The position numbers and the translations under genes were made by a program. From Cepaea nemoralis (Eukaryota; Mollusca; Gastropoda; Stylommatophora; Helicidae): a stretch of DNA of 64,000 bases. Below the pieces are notes generated by a model, which saw only the letters and a list, made by a program, of their open reading frames with translations, was not told the DNA's origin and searched no databases. Shown in pieces: positions 35,931 through 48,240 of this stretch (position 1 is its first letter; every line of letters starts with the position of its first letter). The stretch spans positions 62,001 to 126,000 of the forward strand of contig JACEFZ010027757.1 in the NCBI GenBank assembly GCA_014155875.1, read 5' to 3'.

Positions 35931-36256
35931 AGAGGTATAAATCCATTTTACAAACTTTCGTCTGTCAAGACGCAAGGCAACAGTTAAGTCGCTTAAAAGT
36001 CGACAGGGTCGACTTCATGGCACCAGGTTTTATCCCATATGACTCGGTCTCTTTCCGCAGCGCGGACAGCGTCGCACAAAGCACGAACTCCGTAGCTCTA
36101 GCGACGACCCTCAGGAGTCTCTGAAAAATTTCACTCGTGAACCGAAGGACGCGGCCCGGAATCGAACCCACAACCTTCGGAGCCCGAGTCAAAGGGCTTG
36201 ACCACTTCGCCACAGAGACTCCCTTACAGTAACAGCTAAGTGTACTTGTAAATAAG
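35931..36256 (+). pseudogene. Diverged second copy of exon A, split by a SINE
   Basis: 35931-35971 matches 6945-6985 at about 36 of 41 positions (GAGGTATAA, CATTTTACAAACT, TCGTCT, CAAGACG). After the SINE (about 35985-36229) the homology continues at 36230-36256. The joined frame reads RYKSILQTFV then VLVNK, close to RYNFILQTIV in exon A, up to a donor at 36257. It may be a tandem duplicate gene fragment. Confidence 0.5.
35985..36229 (-). repeat. tRNA-headed SINE
   Basis: On the minus strand, A box TGGCGAAGTGG (36202-36212) and B box GGTTCGATTCC (36158-36168) both match consensus. The body runs to about 35985 and matches 37424-37550. A short target duplication of the AACAGTTAAG type (AACAGCTAAG on the other side) flanks it. 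Confidence 0.88.
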
Positions 36257-36280
36257 GTAAGGTAAGGTAACAGTAAGTTT
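36257..36280 (+). repeat. Tandem donor-like GTAAG repeats
   Basis: GGTAAGGTAAGGTAACAGTAAG directly follows the second copy of exon A, giving three or four overlapping donor-like sites. Confidence 0.6.
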
Positions 36281-36934
36281 TAGTAAAGTCAGCATCATCA
36301 GTTATAGCATTGTAATTATTCTCATAAGCTTTATTATCCCTCCATTCCTTTGCTTTCTGTGACGCATACAGACACTGCTGGACGAAGAGCATTAGTCAAC
36401 GCACCCCCCAACATACGCCGATGGTAATAAGTACTGATCATCTTCTCACTTCCCTATAACATTGAATGCCATTGTACATCTCTAAGGTGAGTTTAGTTGA
36501 GAACTGACATAACATCACTCAGGACATTTTCATACGTGCTCCGTCCTCATCTTCAACAGCCAGCGAAAAATCCCAATACTACTGGTAGCAGTTGTATTCT
36601 GTATATGTCTCCGTCTGGCCTGTCCTCGGAGTACTGAGCGTCAGTCAGATCCTCTGGTCACTCCCTGGCACTCCATTCTCTCCAGGCTACTATGATCTAT
36701 CTGTACAACCACACTATACGCACCACAGAGCATTGATCACATCTACCTTATCATGTACCAACACAACACCCAGTGGGTGTAAGAATGAGCGCTCTTATCA
36801 TCAGGGTTAGTGAATATAGTTTCACAATCCTGAATATCATTTGTGAAGTCAGCCACAGGTAATTTAAAAGTAGACTGCTTTGTGTTGATTTTCATAATGG
36901 TATCAGTATCAGCCTTTGAGAAAGTAATGGCAAA
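36281..36934. other. No recognisable gene
   Basis: Nothing identified. Confidence 0.5.
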
Positions 36935-37250
36935 CTTATGATGTTTAGTAGCGAAGATACAAACAATAGATTGCACGATTTATGGCCTGGCATATTTATC
37001 TGCATCTCGTCAGGTACATACTACAGAAATCACACAACATAAACTTTAGCAATCAGCTAAATCCTTGAAGCTGAAATATGCAACACATATTCACACAGAA
37101 ATTTGAATTGTCTACTACAGTAATTGTAAACTGACTATCATGTCATTTTGTTTGCGCCACCTTGAAGGATTTATCTTATTACTTTCATTTATGCAGAGTG
37201 ATTTCTACAGTATGCACGTGAGAAGATGCAGATAAATATGCCAGGCAGTA
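36935..37250. mobile_element. Palindromic junction of two Penelope-like 3' ends
   Basis: 36935-37150 matches the minus-strand 3' end at 41115-41330, including the last coding residues. From about 37152 the plus-strand version of the same end runs outward to 37250 (CTTGAAGGATTTATCT, ATGCCAGGCAGTAAAT). The two arms meet almost directly. Confidence 0.75.
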
Positions 37251-37424
37251 AATCCGTTATTTGAATTCACTATGAGAAAACATTGTTTTAAATTTCTGAA
37301 ACTGATGAATGTAAAATTATGTATTTGTTGGAGCACCCTGTTGTTTAGCTGCTTATCTATTCTGCCGATGTAAGGAGACTGGCACCTGCATGTAAACTGA
37401 TAAATACAATTTGATATGGTGTAC
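37250..37424 (-). mobile_element. Penelope-like GIY-YIG endonuclease fragment
   Basis: Minus strand reads LYTISNCIYQFTCRCQSPYI then GRIDKQLNNRV, the GIY-YIG region of Penelope-like elements, before degenerating. Confidence 0.75.
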
Positions 37425-37560
37425 AGAGTTCGTGCTTTGTGCGACGTTTTCCGAGCTGTGGAAAGAGACCGAGCTGCGGAAAGAGACCACGCCATATGGG
37501 ATTAAACCTGGTGCGATGAAGTCGACCCTTTCGACTTTTTAAGCGACAGAGTTACTATTA
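37424..37560 (+). repeat. 5'-truncated SINE copy
   Basis: Matches the body of the SINE at 35985-36229 in opposite orientation (GTTCGTGCTTTGTGCGACG, AAAGAGACC, AAGTCGACC). It lacks the tRNA head and has an internal GAGCTGCGGAAAGAGACC duplication. Confidence 0.85.
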
Positions 37561-37639
37561 CTGCTGAGGTGGGAATAGGTGTGGTTCTGTACCCTCCACA
37601 TAATGACACTAGAAGACCGAGTTTCTATCCAGGTCCTTT

Positions 37640-37900
37640 GACTTGTCCCCTGTGGTGTGTCGGCTTGGCCAGGTTCCCGTCTTTAAAAAACCTGTCAGGT
37701 GTCAACCTACCTACATCAGCAAAACAGATAGGCAGTTAAGTAACCGGATGGTTGAACACATACCCAATTGGATTGACAGAATAATAAATGGTAATATGTT
37801 ACCACAAAATAATATATTACCACAAAATAATATGTGTATGAAACAAGCAAGAACGCAAGTAAATCTGGTTGGATATTGTGCATATATTTGCATTATTACT
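37640..37900 (+). mobile_element. Penelope-like GIY-YIG fragment, second orientation
   Basis: Plus strand reads RCQPTYISKTDRQLSNRMVE then HIPNWIDRIING, the same domain as at 37250-37424 and 41285-41690. Confidence 0.75.
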
Positions 37901-38239
37901 TTTATAAAACTCCATATTTACAATAACTATTTTCAATCCATTACAATTAAATAATACTGCTATCTATATAACTAAAATGATATTGACTTTTTAAAATCAA
38001 AAACAGAAATAACAATTAGAACACAATTTTTACAATTATTTTGCTTAAAATATAAGTATCACAAGAAAAATCTGTTGGAATATTATTGAAAAGAAATTAT
38101 AAAAGATCTGAAAAAGAAAACACATTGATTATTATGCAACTTGGTACCAATAAGATTAAATTAGCCGTACATACAGAAGCAAAGGATGACGACAGACACA
38201 AACAGTTAGAATTACAAATCCACAAATTAATAATAAAGA
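37901..38239. other. No recognisable gene
   Basis: AT-rich sequence. Nothing identified. Confidence 0.5.
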
Positions 38240-38440
38240 TGCTTTAACTCCAGTCAAGGCACAGTGGAAAATTGTCAAAAAGTGTCAGAAAGAAAACAGT
38301 CAATGTTCTTTGGCCATGTCATGAGAAGGGAACAACTGGAATGCATTGTAACAACTGGTAAAGTTAAATGAAAAAAGAGATAAAAGGATGGCAGAGAGAA
38401 AAGATACTAGACAGTCTTGCAACATTTTTCTTCGGTACTA
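38240..38440 (+). mobile_element. Decayed LINE C-terminal fragment
   Basis: Plus strand reads QSMFFGHVMRREQLECIVTT then GKVK before stops, the same tail type as at 25066-25415. Confidence 0.65.
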
Positions 38441-38515
38441 TAACCCTGTTGTGCCTTTCAGTGTTAGGCTCAAAATAGATCTTAACTGAACTTTGTGTGC
38501 GCCTCATCCTCATGA

Positions 38516-39100
38516 AACAGATCCTTTGCAGAAGGTCACTCTCATCACCATGGCTCACTGAAAAGTTTCTCAATCCTTTGCAGAAGGACACTCTCATCAT
38601 CATGGCTCACTGAAAAGTTTCTCAATCCTCTGCAGAAGGACACTCTCATCATCATGGCTCACTGAAAAGCTTCTCAATCCTTTGCAGAAGGACACTTTCA
38701 TCATCATGGCTCACTGAAAAGCTTTTCACTCCTTTGCAGAAGGACACTCTCATCATCATGGCTCACTGAAAAGTTTCTCAATCCTCTGCAGAAGATCACT
38801 CTCATCATCATGGCTCACTGAAAAGCTTCTCAATCCTTTGCAGAAGGACACTCTCATCATTATGGCTCACTGAAAAGCTTCTCAATCCTTTGCAGAAGGA
38901 AACTCTCATCATCATGGCTCACTGAAAAGTTTCTCAATCCACTGCAGAAAGTCACTCTCATCATCATGGCTCACTGAAAAGCTTCTCAATCCTTTGCAGA
39001 AGGACACTCTCATCATCATGGCTCACTGAAAAGTTTCTCAATCCACTGCAGAAAGTCACTCTCATCATCATGGCTCACTGAAAAGTTTCTCAATCCTTTG
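38516..39100. repeat. 52-bp tandem repeat, about 11 units
   Basis: The unit contains TCCTTTGCAGAAGGACACTC, TCATCATCATGGCTCACTGA and AAAGCTTCTCAA. Units are 90% or more alike. Confidence 0.95.
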
Positions 39101-40764
39101 TCATTTCTCCTAACTCAAGCAACCACATGACCAACATGTCTTCAGTGCCCTATGCCCATCCCCATGATTTAGTTCAGTTCAGTATTTACGAGAGAAAAAC
39201 AATTCAGCCTTGGTCAACCTGCTTCTTCAGCATTGATTATAATTGAGATCCATTTTTTTTTGTAAGTTTTGATTTTCTTTCTATGTTTGCTCTCTTTCGA
39301 GTTAGTCCTAAACTGGACTGGTTGTATTTTACCGCTGTGTCTCCACATCATGGTCGGCCATGTCCTTGTTACTATAGAAACCATGCCCTCCATTGCAGTT
39401 CTACCCTAACAACCGTGACATGTGACCAACATATTCCAGTTTCCCAGACATGACGGTGTTAATGAGCCAGATTTCTTCCATGTCCAGATCTTGTAGAATG
39501 TCCGTGTGTTTCTTCTTCTTGGTCCAGGCTATTCTAAGAACTGTTCAGTAATATTTAAGTTCAAAAGTCCTAATTTTTCTTTAAATAAACACATATGGTA
39601 TTGTTTGGCGCTCATAGAAGGAGAAGAAGGAAGTAGAGATTAGAGGATGCACTAGACAACATAAAAATTGAAAGCTACAGTTACCGACCGGGATTCAAAC
39701 CTATTACCTCCAATTGACGACAGCACCTCGCTGCAGGCAAGTTGGTCATGTGTCGAAGTACACTTGTTCATATTCAGTCTTAAATATTCTATGAAGCCAT
39801 CATTTGTGAGGAAAACTTCCTGCATTGTTTCTATTGTGCCCTTGTGCTAGACCCTCTGTGAGACGGAGCCTTATCATCTTCAACCTAAGTTCACTCCAAA
39901 TGAGCCTTTTCACAACCTGATGCTGAAAGACAAATCCAGGAGAGAGAAAGAAAGAAACAGGAGTGATGCTGCTACTGCTATGTGTTTGTTTGCAGTCTTG
40001 TCTTTGTGTACAGAAACAATGCAGTCGCAAAGAAATAAACTAAATTATAACTGAATATTTCAGTCAGACGAGGGGCAATCAGCAAGTTACAAACCGGCAT
40101 GGGGAAGCTAAACATATAGTTGGTAGTTACTAAAGGTGTTATTCTGTGGTAGCACCATCCATCTGTGTGTTTTCCAGAAGAGACATAAGCATGTGAATGC
40201 TGCATCATACTCTGAAGTTTGCCGATGCTTTATGGATGCAATCCAAAGAAATTACCTAGGTCTACTGACAAGAGAAGCAGCTGTTTATCATAGCAATGCC
40301 AGATAATATAGCTCAATTACACTATAGACAAATGAGGAAAAACTCAAGTGATAAATTCTTCAACATCTGTCCTATAATTGACTTAGCCACAAGTATTTGG
40401 CCCACTAAAAATTAAAAATTCATCTTGACAGAAATGTCTCTCAAATGATAGAGGTTGAAAAGGGAGTGGGAATGTGACGGAGACAGCAGAGCACATACTA
40501 CTAGGCTGCATGTTTTCAAACACTGACACAAAAATGGGTAAAGTGTATCATGTTGGTGGTATATGTTGAACATATATGTTGGTGAAGAATATGTTGAAAA
40601 ATAAACAGGAGATGATAAATACTGTTTAAAGTTCAAATCTCATACAAAATCTTTTCATATCCATTTGTATGACAGTAAGTCACAAAATAGTGTGTAAACA
40701 AAGCTATATGAGATGTGAACTTTAAAAATATTTATTTATTATTATTATTTTTTTTTCAAAAGAA
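39101..40764. other. No recognisable gene
   Basis: Nothing identified with confidence. A B-box-like motif on the minus strand near 39693 is isolated. Confidence 0.5.
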
Positions 40765-41020
40765 TTTATTATTGTACATAATCTCTCTTTATTTCTCAAC
40801 ATAACCTCCACAAACGCTGATGCATTTATCCCATCATTTTATCAGTCCTCCAACATCGGCATCATAGATGTATTTGAGCTAATGCTTAGTCATGTTCATA
40901 TCTCACGGTCAACTTCTTCATGATCAGCACTTCCAAGGATGTGTACCGCTTTTCACGAAACAAACACTTGCCGCCATAGGCAGGCAACATTTCTTTATGA
41001 CTCTCATTGACAGTAAATCT
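40765..41020 (-). mobile_element. Mariner (SETMAR-like) transposase 3' end
   Basis: Minus strand near 40860-40800 reads IKWDKCISVCGGYVEK with one internal stop, matching the conserved C terminus (WDKCI...YVEK) of SETMAR-type mariner transposases. The upstream part is too degraded to read. Confidence 0.6.
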
Positions 41021-41114
41021 TCTGGCCCGACCAAAAAAATCTCAAAATAGTGTAATGAACTTTGGTGGTGCAATCTTCAAGTATGGCAAAATATTCAAAA
41101 CAATGTTTTCCCTA

Positions 41115-42245
41115 GTGAATTTGAATAACGAAGACACAAACAATAGACTGCACGATTTATTGCCTGGCATATTTTGCTGCATCTCGTCGGTTCATACTGC
41201 AGAATTCACACAACATAAAGTAAATTGACTAGATAAATACTTCAAGCTGAAATATACACATGTTCGCACAGTAATGTCAGTTGTCTACCATGGTAATTTT
41301 AAGCTGACTAACATGTCTTTCTGTTTGCACAAATCTGGTTTGCGTTGATTGATCATTATTGCTTCTGCAAACTTTAACAAGTGAGTATTTTGTGTGTTAA
41401 ACAACACGTGAAAGGCAATGTCTCTGTCAATCACATGGCCGCTTTCGAGAATGTGTCTAGCAATTGAAGACATGGGAAGCTTCCGGTGTGTCGGCCCCAC
41501 TAGGCTCGCATCGCCTGTGTGTCGTATTTTGTCCACCCATTGAGGTATGTGTTCTGACACTCTTTTGTTCAGCCGCCGCTTTGTTCTGCCGATGTAGGAA
41601 GCCTGGCACCTACATGTGAATTGGTAAATACAATTGTTTATGGCGTACAGAGGAACAGGCTCTTTTACTGCTGGTGTGGGAATTGGTGTGGTTCTATACC
41701 TAGCTCGTCTGTGGTCATTAGTATATCGTCCACATAACGACGGTAGAAGACCAAGTTGTTAATATCTGAGGATCTCTTTTCTTCTAAATTTGCCATGAAG
41801 ATGTCTGCTAGAATAGGACCAAGAGGACTCCCCATGGCCACTCCGTCAATTTGGCGGTATGACTTAGTTAGAAAATTGAATTGTATGTTGGCGGTACATA
41901 GTAGTAGTAGCCTCTCCAGAATAGACGTTGGTATGCCTAGTTTTAGTTGTTTGTCTTTAATGCGTTCCCTTATTTAAAATATACTTATATATTATATTTT
42001 AAATATATTATTATATAAAATATATTTAATATATATTTATATTAAAATTACCGTGGTAGACAACTGACATTACTGTGAGAACATGTATATATTTCAGCTT
42101 GAAGGATTTATCTAGATAATTTACTTTATGTTGTGTGAATTCTGCAGTATGTACCTGATGAGATGCAGCGAAATATGCCTGGCAATAAATCATGCAATTT
42201 ATTGTTTGTGTCTTCGTTATTCAAATAGCAAATATTGTCAATACC
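41115..42245 (-). mobile_element. Penelope-like element, internally deleted, with inverted 3' end
   Basis: Minus strand about 41985-41715 encodes an RT fragment (QIDGVAMGSPLGPILADIFM, YRRYVDDIL). After a deletion and frame break, 41690-41285 encodes the GIY-YIG endonuclease (NNCIYQFTCRCQASYIGRTK, SEHIPQWVDK, and a final SLKLPW then stop). The 3' UTR runs to 41115. Beyond a 60-bp AT block, 42046-42245 carries the plus-strand version of the same 3' end including KLPW-stop, so two copies lie back to back. Penelope-like elements are single-ORF RT plus GIY-YIG retroelements distinct from LINE and LTR classes. Confidence 0.88.
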
Positions 42246-42394
42246 ACATGCACATGAAACAGCATACACAAATGAGCATGCATATGCCAAACATTGAGAT
42301 CAATCTAGTTGGATATGGCACCCTTTAAAAAAAAAAAAAACCTTTATAAACTATCAACAACAAACAGTTTTCAACTGCCTTATATCATGTTTAT

Positions 42395-44600
42395 GACTTA
42401 CTGAGACTTACCCTTGTAGCTACCTTACTGACTTACCCCGGTAGTTAGCTTACTGTCTTATCCTGGTAGTTAGCTTACTGTCTTATCCTGGTAGTTAGCT
42501 TACTGTCTTATCCTGGTAGTTAGCTTACTGTCTTATCCTGGTAACTAACTTACTGTCTTATCCTTGTAACTAACTTACTGACTTATGGTCATAACTAACT
42601 TACTGACTTATGGTCATAACTAACTTACTGACTTATGGTAACTTACTGACTAACCCTTGTAACTAAGTTACTGTCTTATCCTGGTAACTAACTTACTGAC
42701 TTATGGTCATAACTAACTTACTGACTTATGGTAACTTACTGACTAACCCCTATAACTAACTTACTGACTTATCCTGGTAACTAACTTACTGACTTATCCT
42801 GGTAACTAAATTACTGACTTATCCTGGTAACTAACTTACTGACTTATCCTGTTAACTAACTTACTGACTTATCCTGGTAACTAACTTACTGACTTATCCT
42901 GGTAACTAACTTACTGACTTATCCTGGTAACTCACTTACTGACTTATCCTGGCAACTAACTTACTGACTTATCTGGCAACTAACTTAATGACTTACCCCC
43001 ATAACTAACTTACTGACTTATGGTCATAACTACCTTACTGACTTATCCAGGCAACTAACTTACTGACTTTCATAACTACCTTACTGACTTACACTCATAA
43101 CTACCTTACTGACTTATCCTGGCAATTAACTTACTGACTTACCCTCATAATTAATTTACTGACTTATCCTAGCAACTAACTTACTGACTTACACTCATAA
43201 CTACCTTACTGACTTATCCTGGCAACTAACTTAATGACTTACCCCTGTAACTAACTTACTGACTTACACTCATAACTACCTTACTGACTTATCCTGACAA
43301 CTAACTTAATGACTTACCCCTGTAACTAACTTACTGACTTACACTCATAACTACCTTACTGACTTATCCTGGCAACTAACTTACTGACTTACCCCCATAA
43401 CTAACTTACTGACTTACCCCCATAACTAACTTACTGACTTACCCCCATAACTAACTTAGTGACTTACCCCCTTAACTAACTTAGTGACTTACCCCCATAA
43501 CCAACTTACTGACTTACCCCCATAACTAACTTACTGACTTACCCCCATAACTAACTTACTGACTTACCCCCATAACTAACTTACTGACTTACCCCCATAA
43601 CTAACTTAGTGACTTACCCCCATAACTAACTTAGTGACTTACCCCCATAACTAACTTAGTGACTTACCCCCTTAACTAACTTAGTGACTTACCCCCATAA
43701 CTAACTTACTGACTTACCCCCATAACTAACTTACTGACTTACCCCCATAACTAACTTACTGACTTACCCCCATAACTAACTTACTGACTTACCCCCATAA
43801 CTAACTTAGTGACTTACCCCCATAACTAACTTACTGACTTACCCCCATTATTAACTTAGTGACTTACCCCTATAACTAACTTAGTGACTTATCCTGGCAA
43901 ATAACTTAACTGACTTACCCCATAACTACTTTACTGACTTATCTTGGCAACTAACTTAATGACGTACCATCATAACCACCTTAATTACTTACCCTTGTAA
44001 CTACCTAACTGACTTACCCCCATAACTAACTTAATGACTTACCTCTGTAACTAACTTACTGATTTATCCTGGCAACTAACTTACTGACTTACCCTCATAA
44101 CTAACTTACTGACTTATCCTGGCAACTAACTTACTGACTTACCCTCATAACTAACTTACTGACTGACCCCCCTCCATAACTACGTTACTGATTTACCCCC
44201 ATAACTACCTTATTGACTTACCCTCGTAGCTACCTTACTGACTTACCCCTGTAACTAACTTACTGACTTATCCTGGTAACTAACTTACTGACTTACTCCC
44301 ATAACTACCTTATTGACTTACCCTCGTAGCTACCTTACTGACTTACCCCGTAACTAACTTACTGACTTACTCCCATAACTAACTGACTGACTTACCCCCA
44401 TAACTACCTTACTGACTTACCCTCATAAGTACCTGACTGACTTACCCCCCATACCTACCTTACTGACTTACCACACCCCCCCCACTACCTTACTGACTTA
44501 TCCTTGTTAACTACCTGACTGACTTACCCCCATACCTACCTGACTGACTTACCCCCATAAGTACCTGACTGACTTACCCCCATAACTAACTGACTATCAC
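42395..44600. repeat. 25-bp satellite, about 88 units
   Basis: The unit is TTACTGACTTACCCCCATAA plus CTAAC, with variant centres (ATCCTGGTAA, ATGGTCATAA, ACCCTCATAA). Variants are regionally grouped: TCCTGG types on the left, CCCCCA types in the middle, mixed on the right. Confidence 0.97.
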
Positions 44601-45452
44601 TTGCATAATGTAACAGAGCTTTCATAAATCAACCGTTTCCAGTCTTGTTTGTTTGCAATGAAAGTTATTTAGCTGCATTATTCCTTCCTTGTAACTACAT
44701 TATTGAACATATAATGACATGTGCTTTCCTTTATTCATTGCATATTCACATCTCTACCGCAGTTAACCCAGGTTGAATGATGGTTTATACAGAAACAAGA
44801 GCCTCATCACATGTGTGGGGCTTCACCAGTTGCATAGTTTCTTACTGCTTCATAAAATGTTGCCAACACAAACAACGAATGGAAACAGATACAAAGGTAT
44901 TCCGATGACAGATAACTCTGCAGACACACGTAGTGATGGGACTTCACATAGACTAGGTCATGGCATTATGGAATGAAGTAACCAGCTGTCTCTCTGAGCT
45001 TTCCTTCCAGAAACCTCTGGTACCCATTCTATGAGACCGAGTACCCATTCTATGAGACGGAGTACCCATTCTATGGGACTGAGTGGGGGTCAAGGCTGTA
45101 AGCAAATATATTCCTTCATCAGGTGGAGAATGAGCCAGGACTGCTATGCCCAAGTGTTACCAGGGTCCATAAAACAACAGAGAAAAGTAACCCACCAAGT
45201 GTGGCTTAAGAAGTCATTAAGGACGGTTGGCATAGAGATAGCTAACTCAGCTAATAGAAATCCTTAGCTGCAAAATTCAATTAATCATGAACCAGTCTTC
45301 ATTAAAGAAAGGAAAAATCATTTGGCCATCCAAGGTGGAAAGAAGTGATTCTCTTAGAAGACAATTAATATGATGTGAAGAAAGGAGTTTGAATGTTACC
45401 TTCTTTCATGTAGGCCAATACATGGAGAAGAAAACTAGACACCGATGAGTAA
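44601..45452. other. No gene; short 20-bp triplet repeat
   Basis: Three copies of TACCCATTCTATGAGACCGA-type sequence lie at 45020-45080. Otherwise nothing identified. Confidence 0.55.
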
Positions 45453-45660
45453 TGTTGAAACAACAGGGGAAAAGCCACAAGATAGCAAATGACAGGAAGA
45501 GTTGGCGTAATGTAGAAACAACAGGGAAAAAGCCACAAGAGATAGCAAATGACAGGAAGAGTTGGCGTAATGTAGAAACAACAGGGAAAAAGCCACAAGA
45601 GATAGCGAATGACAGGAAGAGTTGGCATGACATGGTTGAGCACCTATGTTCCACTGGGGG
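45453..45660 (+). repeat. 60-bp tandem repeat of a LINE-tail segment, 3 units
   Basis: The unit AAACAACAGGGAAAAAGCCA...GTTGGCGTAATGTAG keeps one frame (QEIANDRKSWRNVETTGKKP). The last unit ends ANDRKSWHDMVEHLCSTGG, a LINE-type C terminus, so part of a LINE tail has been tandemly amplified. Confidence 0.7.
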
Positions 45661-45689
45661 ATAAAAGGAATTAGTAGTAGATTTATCCC

Positions 45690-45925
45690 CTCCCAGGAAA
45701 ATAGGAAGCAATCCCTACCAGGAGAATAGGGAGCAACCCCTCACAGGGGAATAGAAAGCAACCCCTCACAAGAGAATGGGGAGCAACCCCTCAAAGGAGA
45801 CATGGGAGCAACCCCTCACAAGAGAATAGGGAGTAACCCCTCACAGGAGAATAGGGAGCAGCCTCTACCAGAGGATTTTGAGCAATCCCTCCTAGAAGGT
45901 TTGGGAGCACCCCCTCACAGTCGTT
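45690..45925. repeat. 26-bp tandem repeat, about 8 units
   Basis: The unit is close to GAGAATAGGGAGCAACCCCT plus CACAG. Confidence 0.9.
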
Positions 45926-46354
45926 AAATATGAAGCCAAGATGTTCAAAGTTATTACAAATAATAAGGAAAGAAATAAGGATAGAAATAAGAGAGAGAAT
46001 TGGAAAGCAAACACATGAAAGTAATAAAAGAGTCTGCACCATCAGTTCATGCTTTCTCAAATTAACTGCCGATTTATGAATCCAGTTTGCACATTTTTTG
46101 CTGAGGTATAACTTGCGGTAAAACCTGGCCTTGCCATCATGCTAGAGTTCTGTGTTTTTACAAAATGTACCGACCTTTCTCCCAGCTGAGAAAACAAATT
46201 GGAGACAAAATAAACTAGTCGCCCAAACTCATAATACAGAACTTAGTATATGTGAAACCCTTAGCTGTAACATCTTCTGTCTACTGTGGGGTTCCTTGTC
46301 CTGTGGGTGAGAATAAAAGATGACTACTGACAGGTATATAAGTGTTTACATACT
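45926..46354. other. No recognisable gene
   Basis: Nothing identified. Confidence 0.5.
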
Positions 46355-47255
46355 CAAATGAAACCACACAGAACATTGACACCAATCAGAATGTGGATCA
46401 ATGAAACCACACAAAACAATGACACCAATCAGAACATGGATCAATGAAACTACACAGAACAATGACACCAATCAGAATGTGGAAAATGAAACCATACAGA
46501 ACAATGACACCAAAAAGACATGAGTCAATGACACAACATGGAATGACACCATCAGAACATAGATCAATGAAACCACACAGAACAATGACACCAATCAGAA
46601 TGTGGATCAATGAAACCACACAGAACAATGACACCAATCAGAACATAGATTAATGAAACCACACAGAACAATGACACCAATCAGAACATAGATCAATGAA
46701 ACCACACAGAACAATGACACCAATCAGAACATAGATTAATGAAACCACACAGAACAATGACACCAATCAGAACATAGATCAATGTCACAACATGGAATGA
46801 CACCAATCAGAATGTGGATCAATGAAACCACAAAGAACAATGACACCAATCAGAACATAGATCAGGGAAACCACACAGAACAATGACACCAATCAGAACA
46901 TAGATCAATGACACAACATGGAATGACACCATCAGAACATTGATCAATGAAACCACACAGAACAATGACACCATCAGAACATAGATCAATGAAACCACAC
47001 AGAACAATGACACCAATCAGAATGTGGATCAATGAAACCACACAGAACAATGATACCAATAAGAACATAGATCAATGAAACCACACAGAACAATGACACT
47101 AATCAGAACATAGATCAATGAAACCACACAGAACAATGACACCAATCAGAACATAGATCAATGAAACCACACAGAACAATGACACCAATCAGAACATAGA
47201 TCAATGACATCACACAGAATGACACCATCAGAACATAGATCAATGTATCATCATG
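46355..47255. repeat. 43-bp tandem repeat, about 21 units
   Basis: The unit contains ATCAATGAAACCACACAGAA and CAATGACACCAATCAGAACATAG (split for length). Minus-strand open frames rich in CVVSLI are artefacts. Confidence 0.95.
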
Positions 47256-48240
47256 GAACAATCATATCACCTGAATATGAAATAATGAAACCACTCAAAA
47301 TATGAAATAATTAAACCACTCAAAACAGGAAATGATGAAACTTCTTGAAAAACATTAAATAATGAAACCACCTGTAAATCATGAACTAATAAAACCAGCT
47401 GTAAGCCATGAACTAATGAGACTACATGAAAAGCATGAAATAACGAACCCACCAAACAAATAAGAAATAATAAAAATATGTGAAAAGCAATGAAACTAAT
47501 CAGACCATGTGAAAACCATGAAATAATTAAACCATCTGAAAAAACATCAAATAATGAAACCACCAAAACATGAAATAATAAAAATTCAAGAAAAACATGG
47601 AGCAATGAAACTACCTGGGAAAAAAAAAACACAAAATAATGAAACTACACAAAGAATATGAAATAAACAAAATATGTGAAAAATATGAAATAATGAAACC
47701 GCCTAAAAAACATGAATTAATGAGATCACTTTAAAAACATGAAATAATGAATTCTTTTGAAAATCATGAAGGATGAAACCGTCTAGAACATGAAAAAATA
47801 AACAACAATTAAAAAGAAGTCACTGAGGAAATGAAAAAGCCAAACGACCTGAAACATAATAAACATTTAGAAATCTAGATCATGAAATAAGGAATCCACC
47901 TGAAACACAATATAACGAAATAGCAGGAACAGTGGGTCACACAGTAGATGAAACAAAACCACCTAAAACAGAACTCCATGTGGACCATGAAATAATGAAA
48001 CCACCTGGCATATGAAACAACCAGTAAACAAAACAATGAAATAACCAGAATGTGAAATAATGAAATCAACCAGCACAAGACACAATGAAATAACCAGAAC
48101 ATGAAATAATGAAACCATAGAAAGGAGTCTCCTGGAATATGAAACAAACAGAGTGTACAATGAAACATGAAACACAGCCTGGAACATAAAACAATATGAA
48201 ACAAAAAAACCACATGAAACAAGAAAACCACATGAAACTG
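47256..48240. repeat. Degenerate ~27-bp repeat grading from the 43-bp array
   Basis: GAAACCACCTGAAAAACATG plus AAATAAT-like units diverge progressively away from the 43-bp array. The two probably share an origin. Confidence 0.75.

Noticed and set aside
35742..35987. Plus-strand 81-codon frame as a separate gene
   Set aside because: The end overlaps the diverged exon A copy in another frame, and no homology or splice support was seen.
36104..36236. Functional tRNA gene
   Set aside because: A and B boxes are good, but no complete cloverleaf is apparent and the sequence continues into a SINE body shared with 37424-37550.
42395..44600. Telomeric or centromeric repeat
   Set aside because: The 25-bp unit contains no (TTAGGG)n and the array is only 2.2 kb, flanked by ordinary intergenic DNA. 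A minisatellite is the simpler reading.
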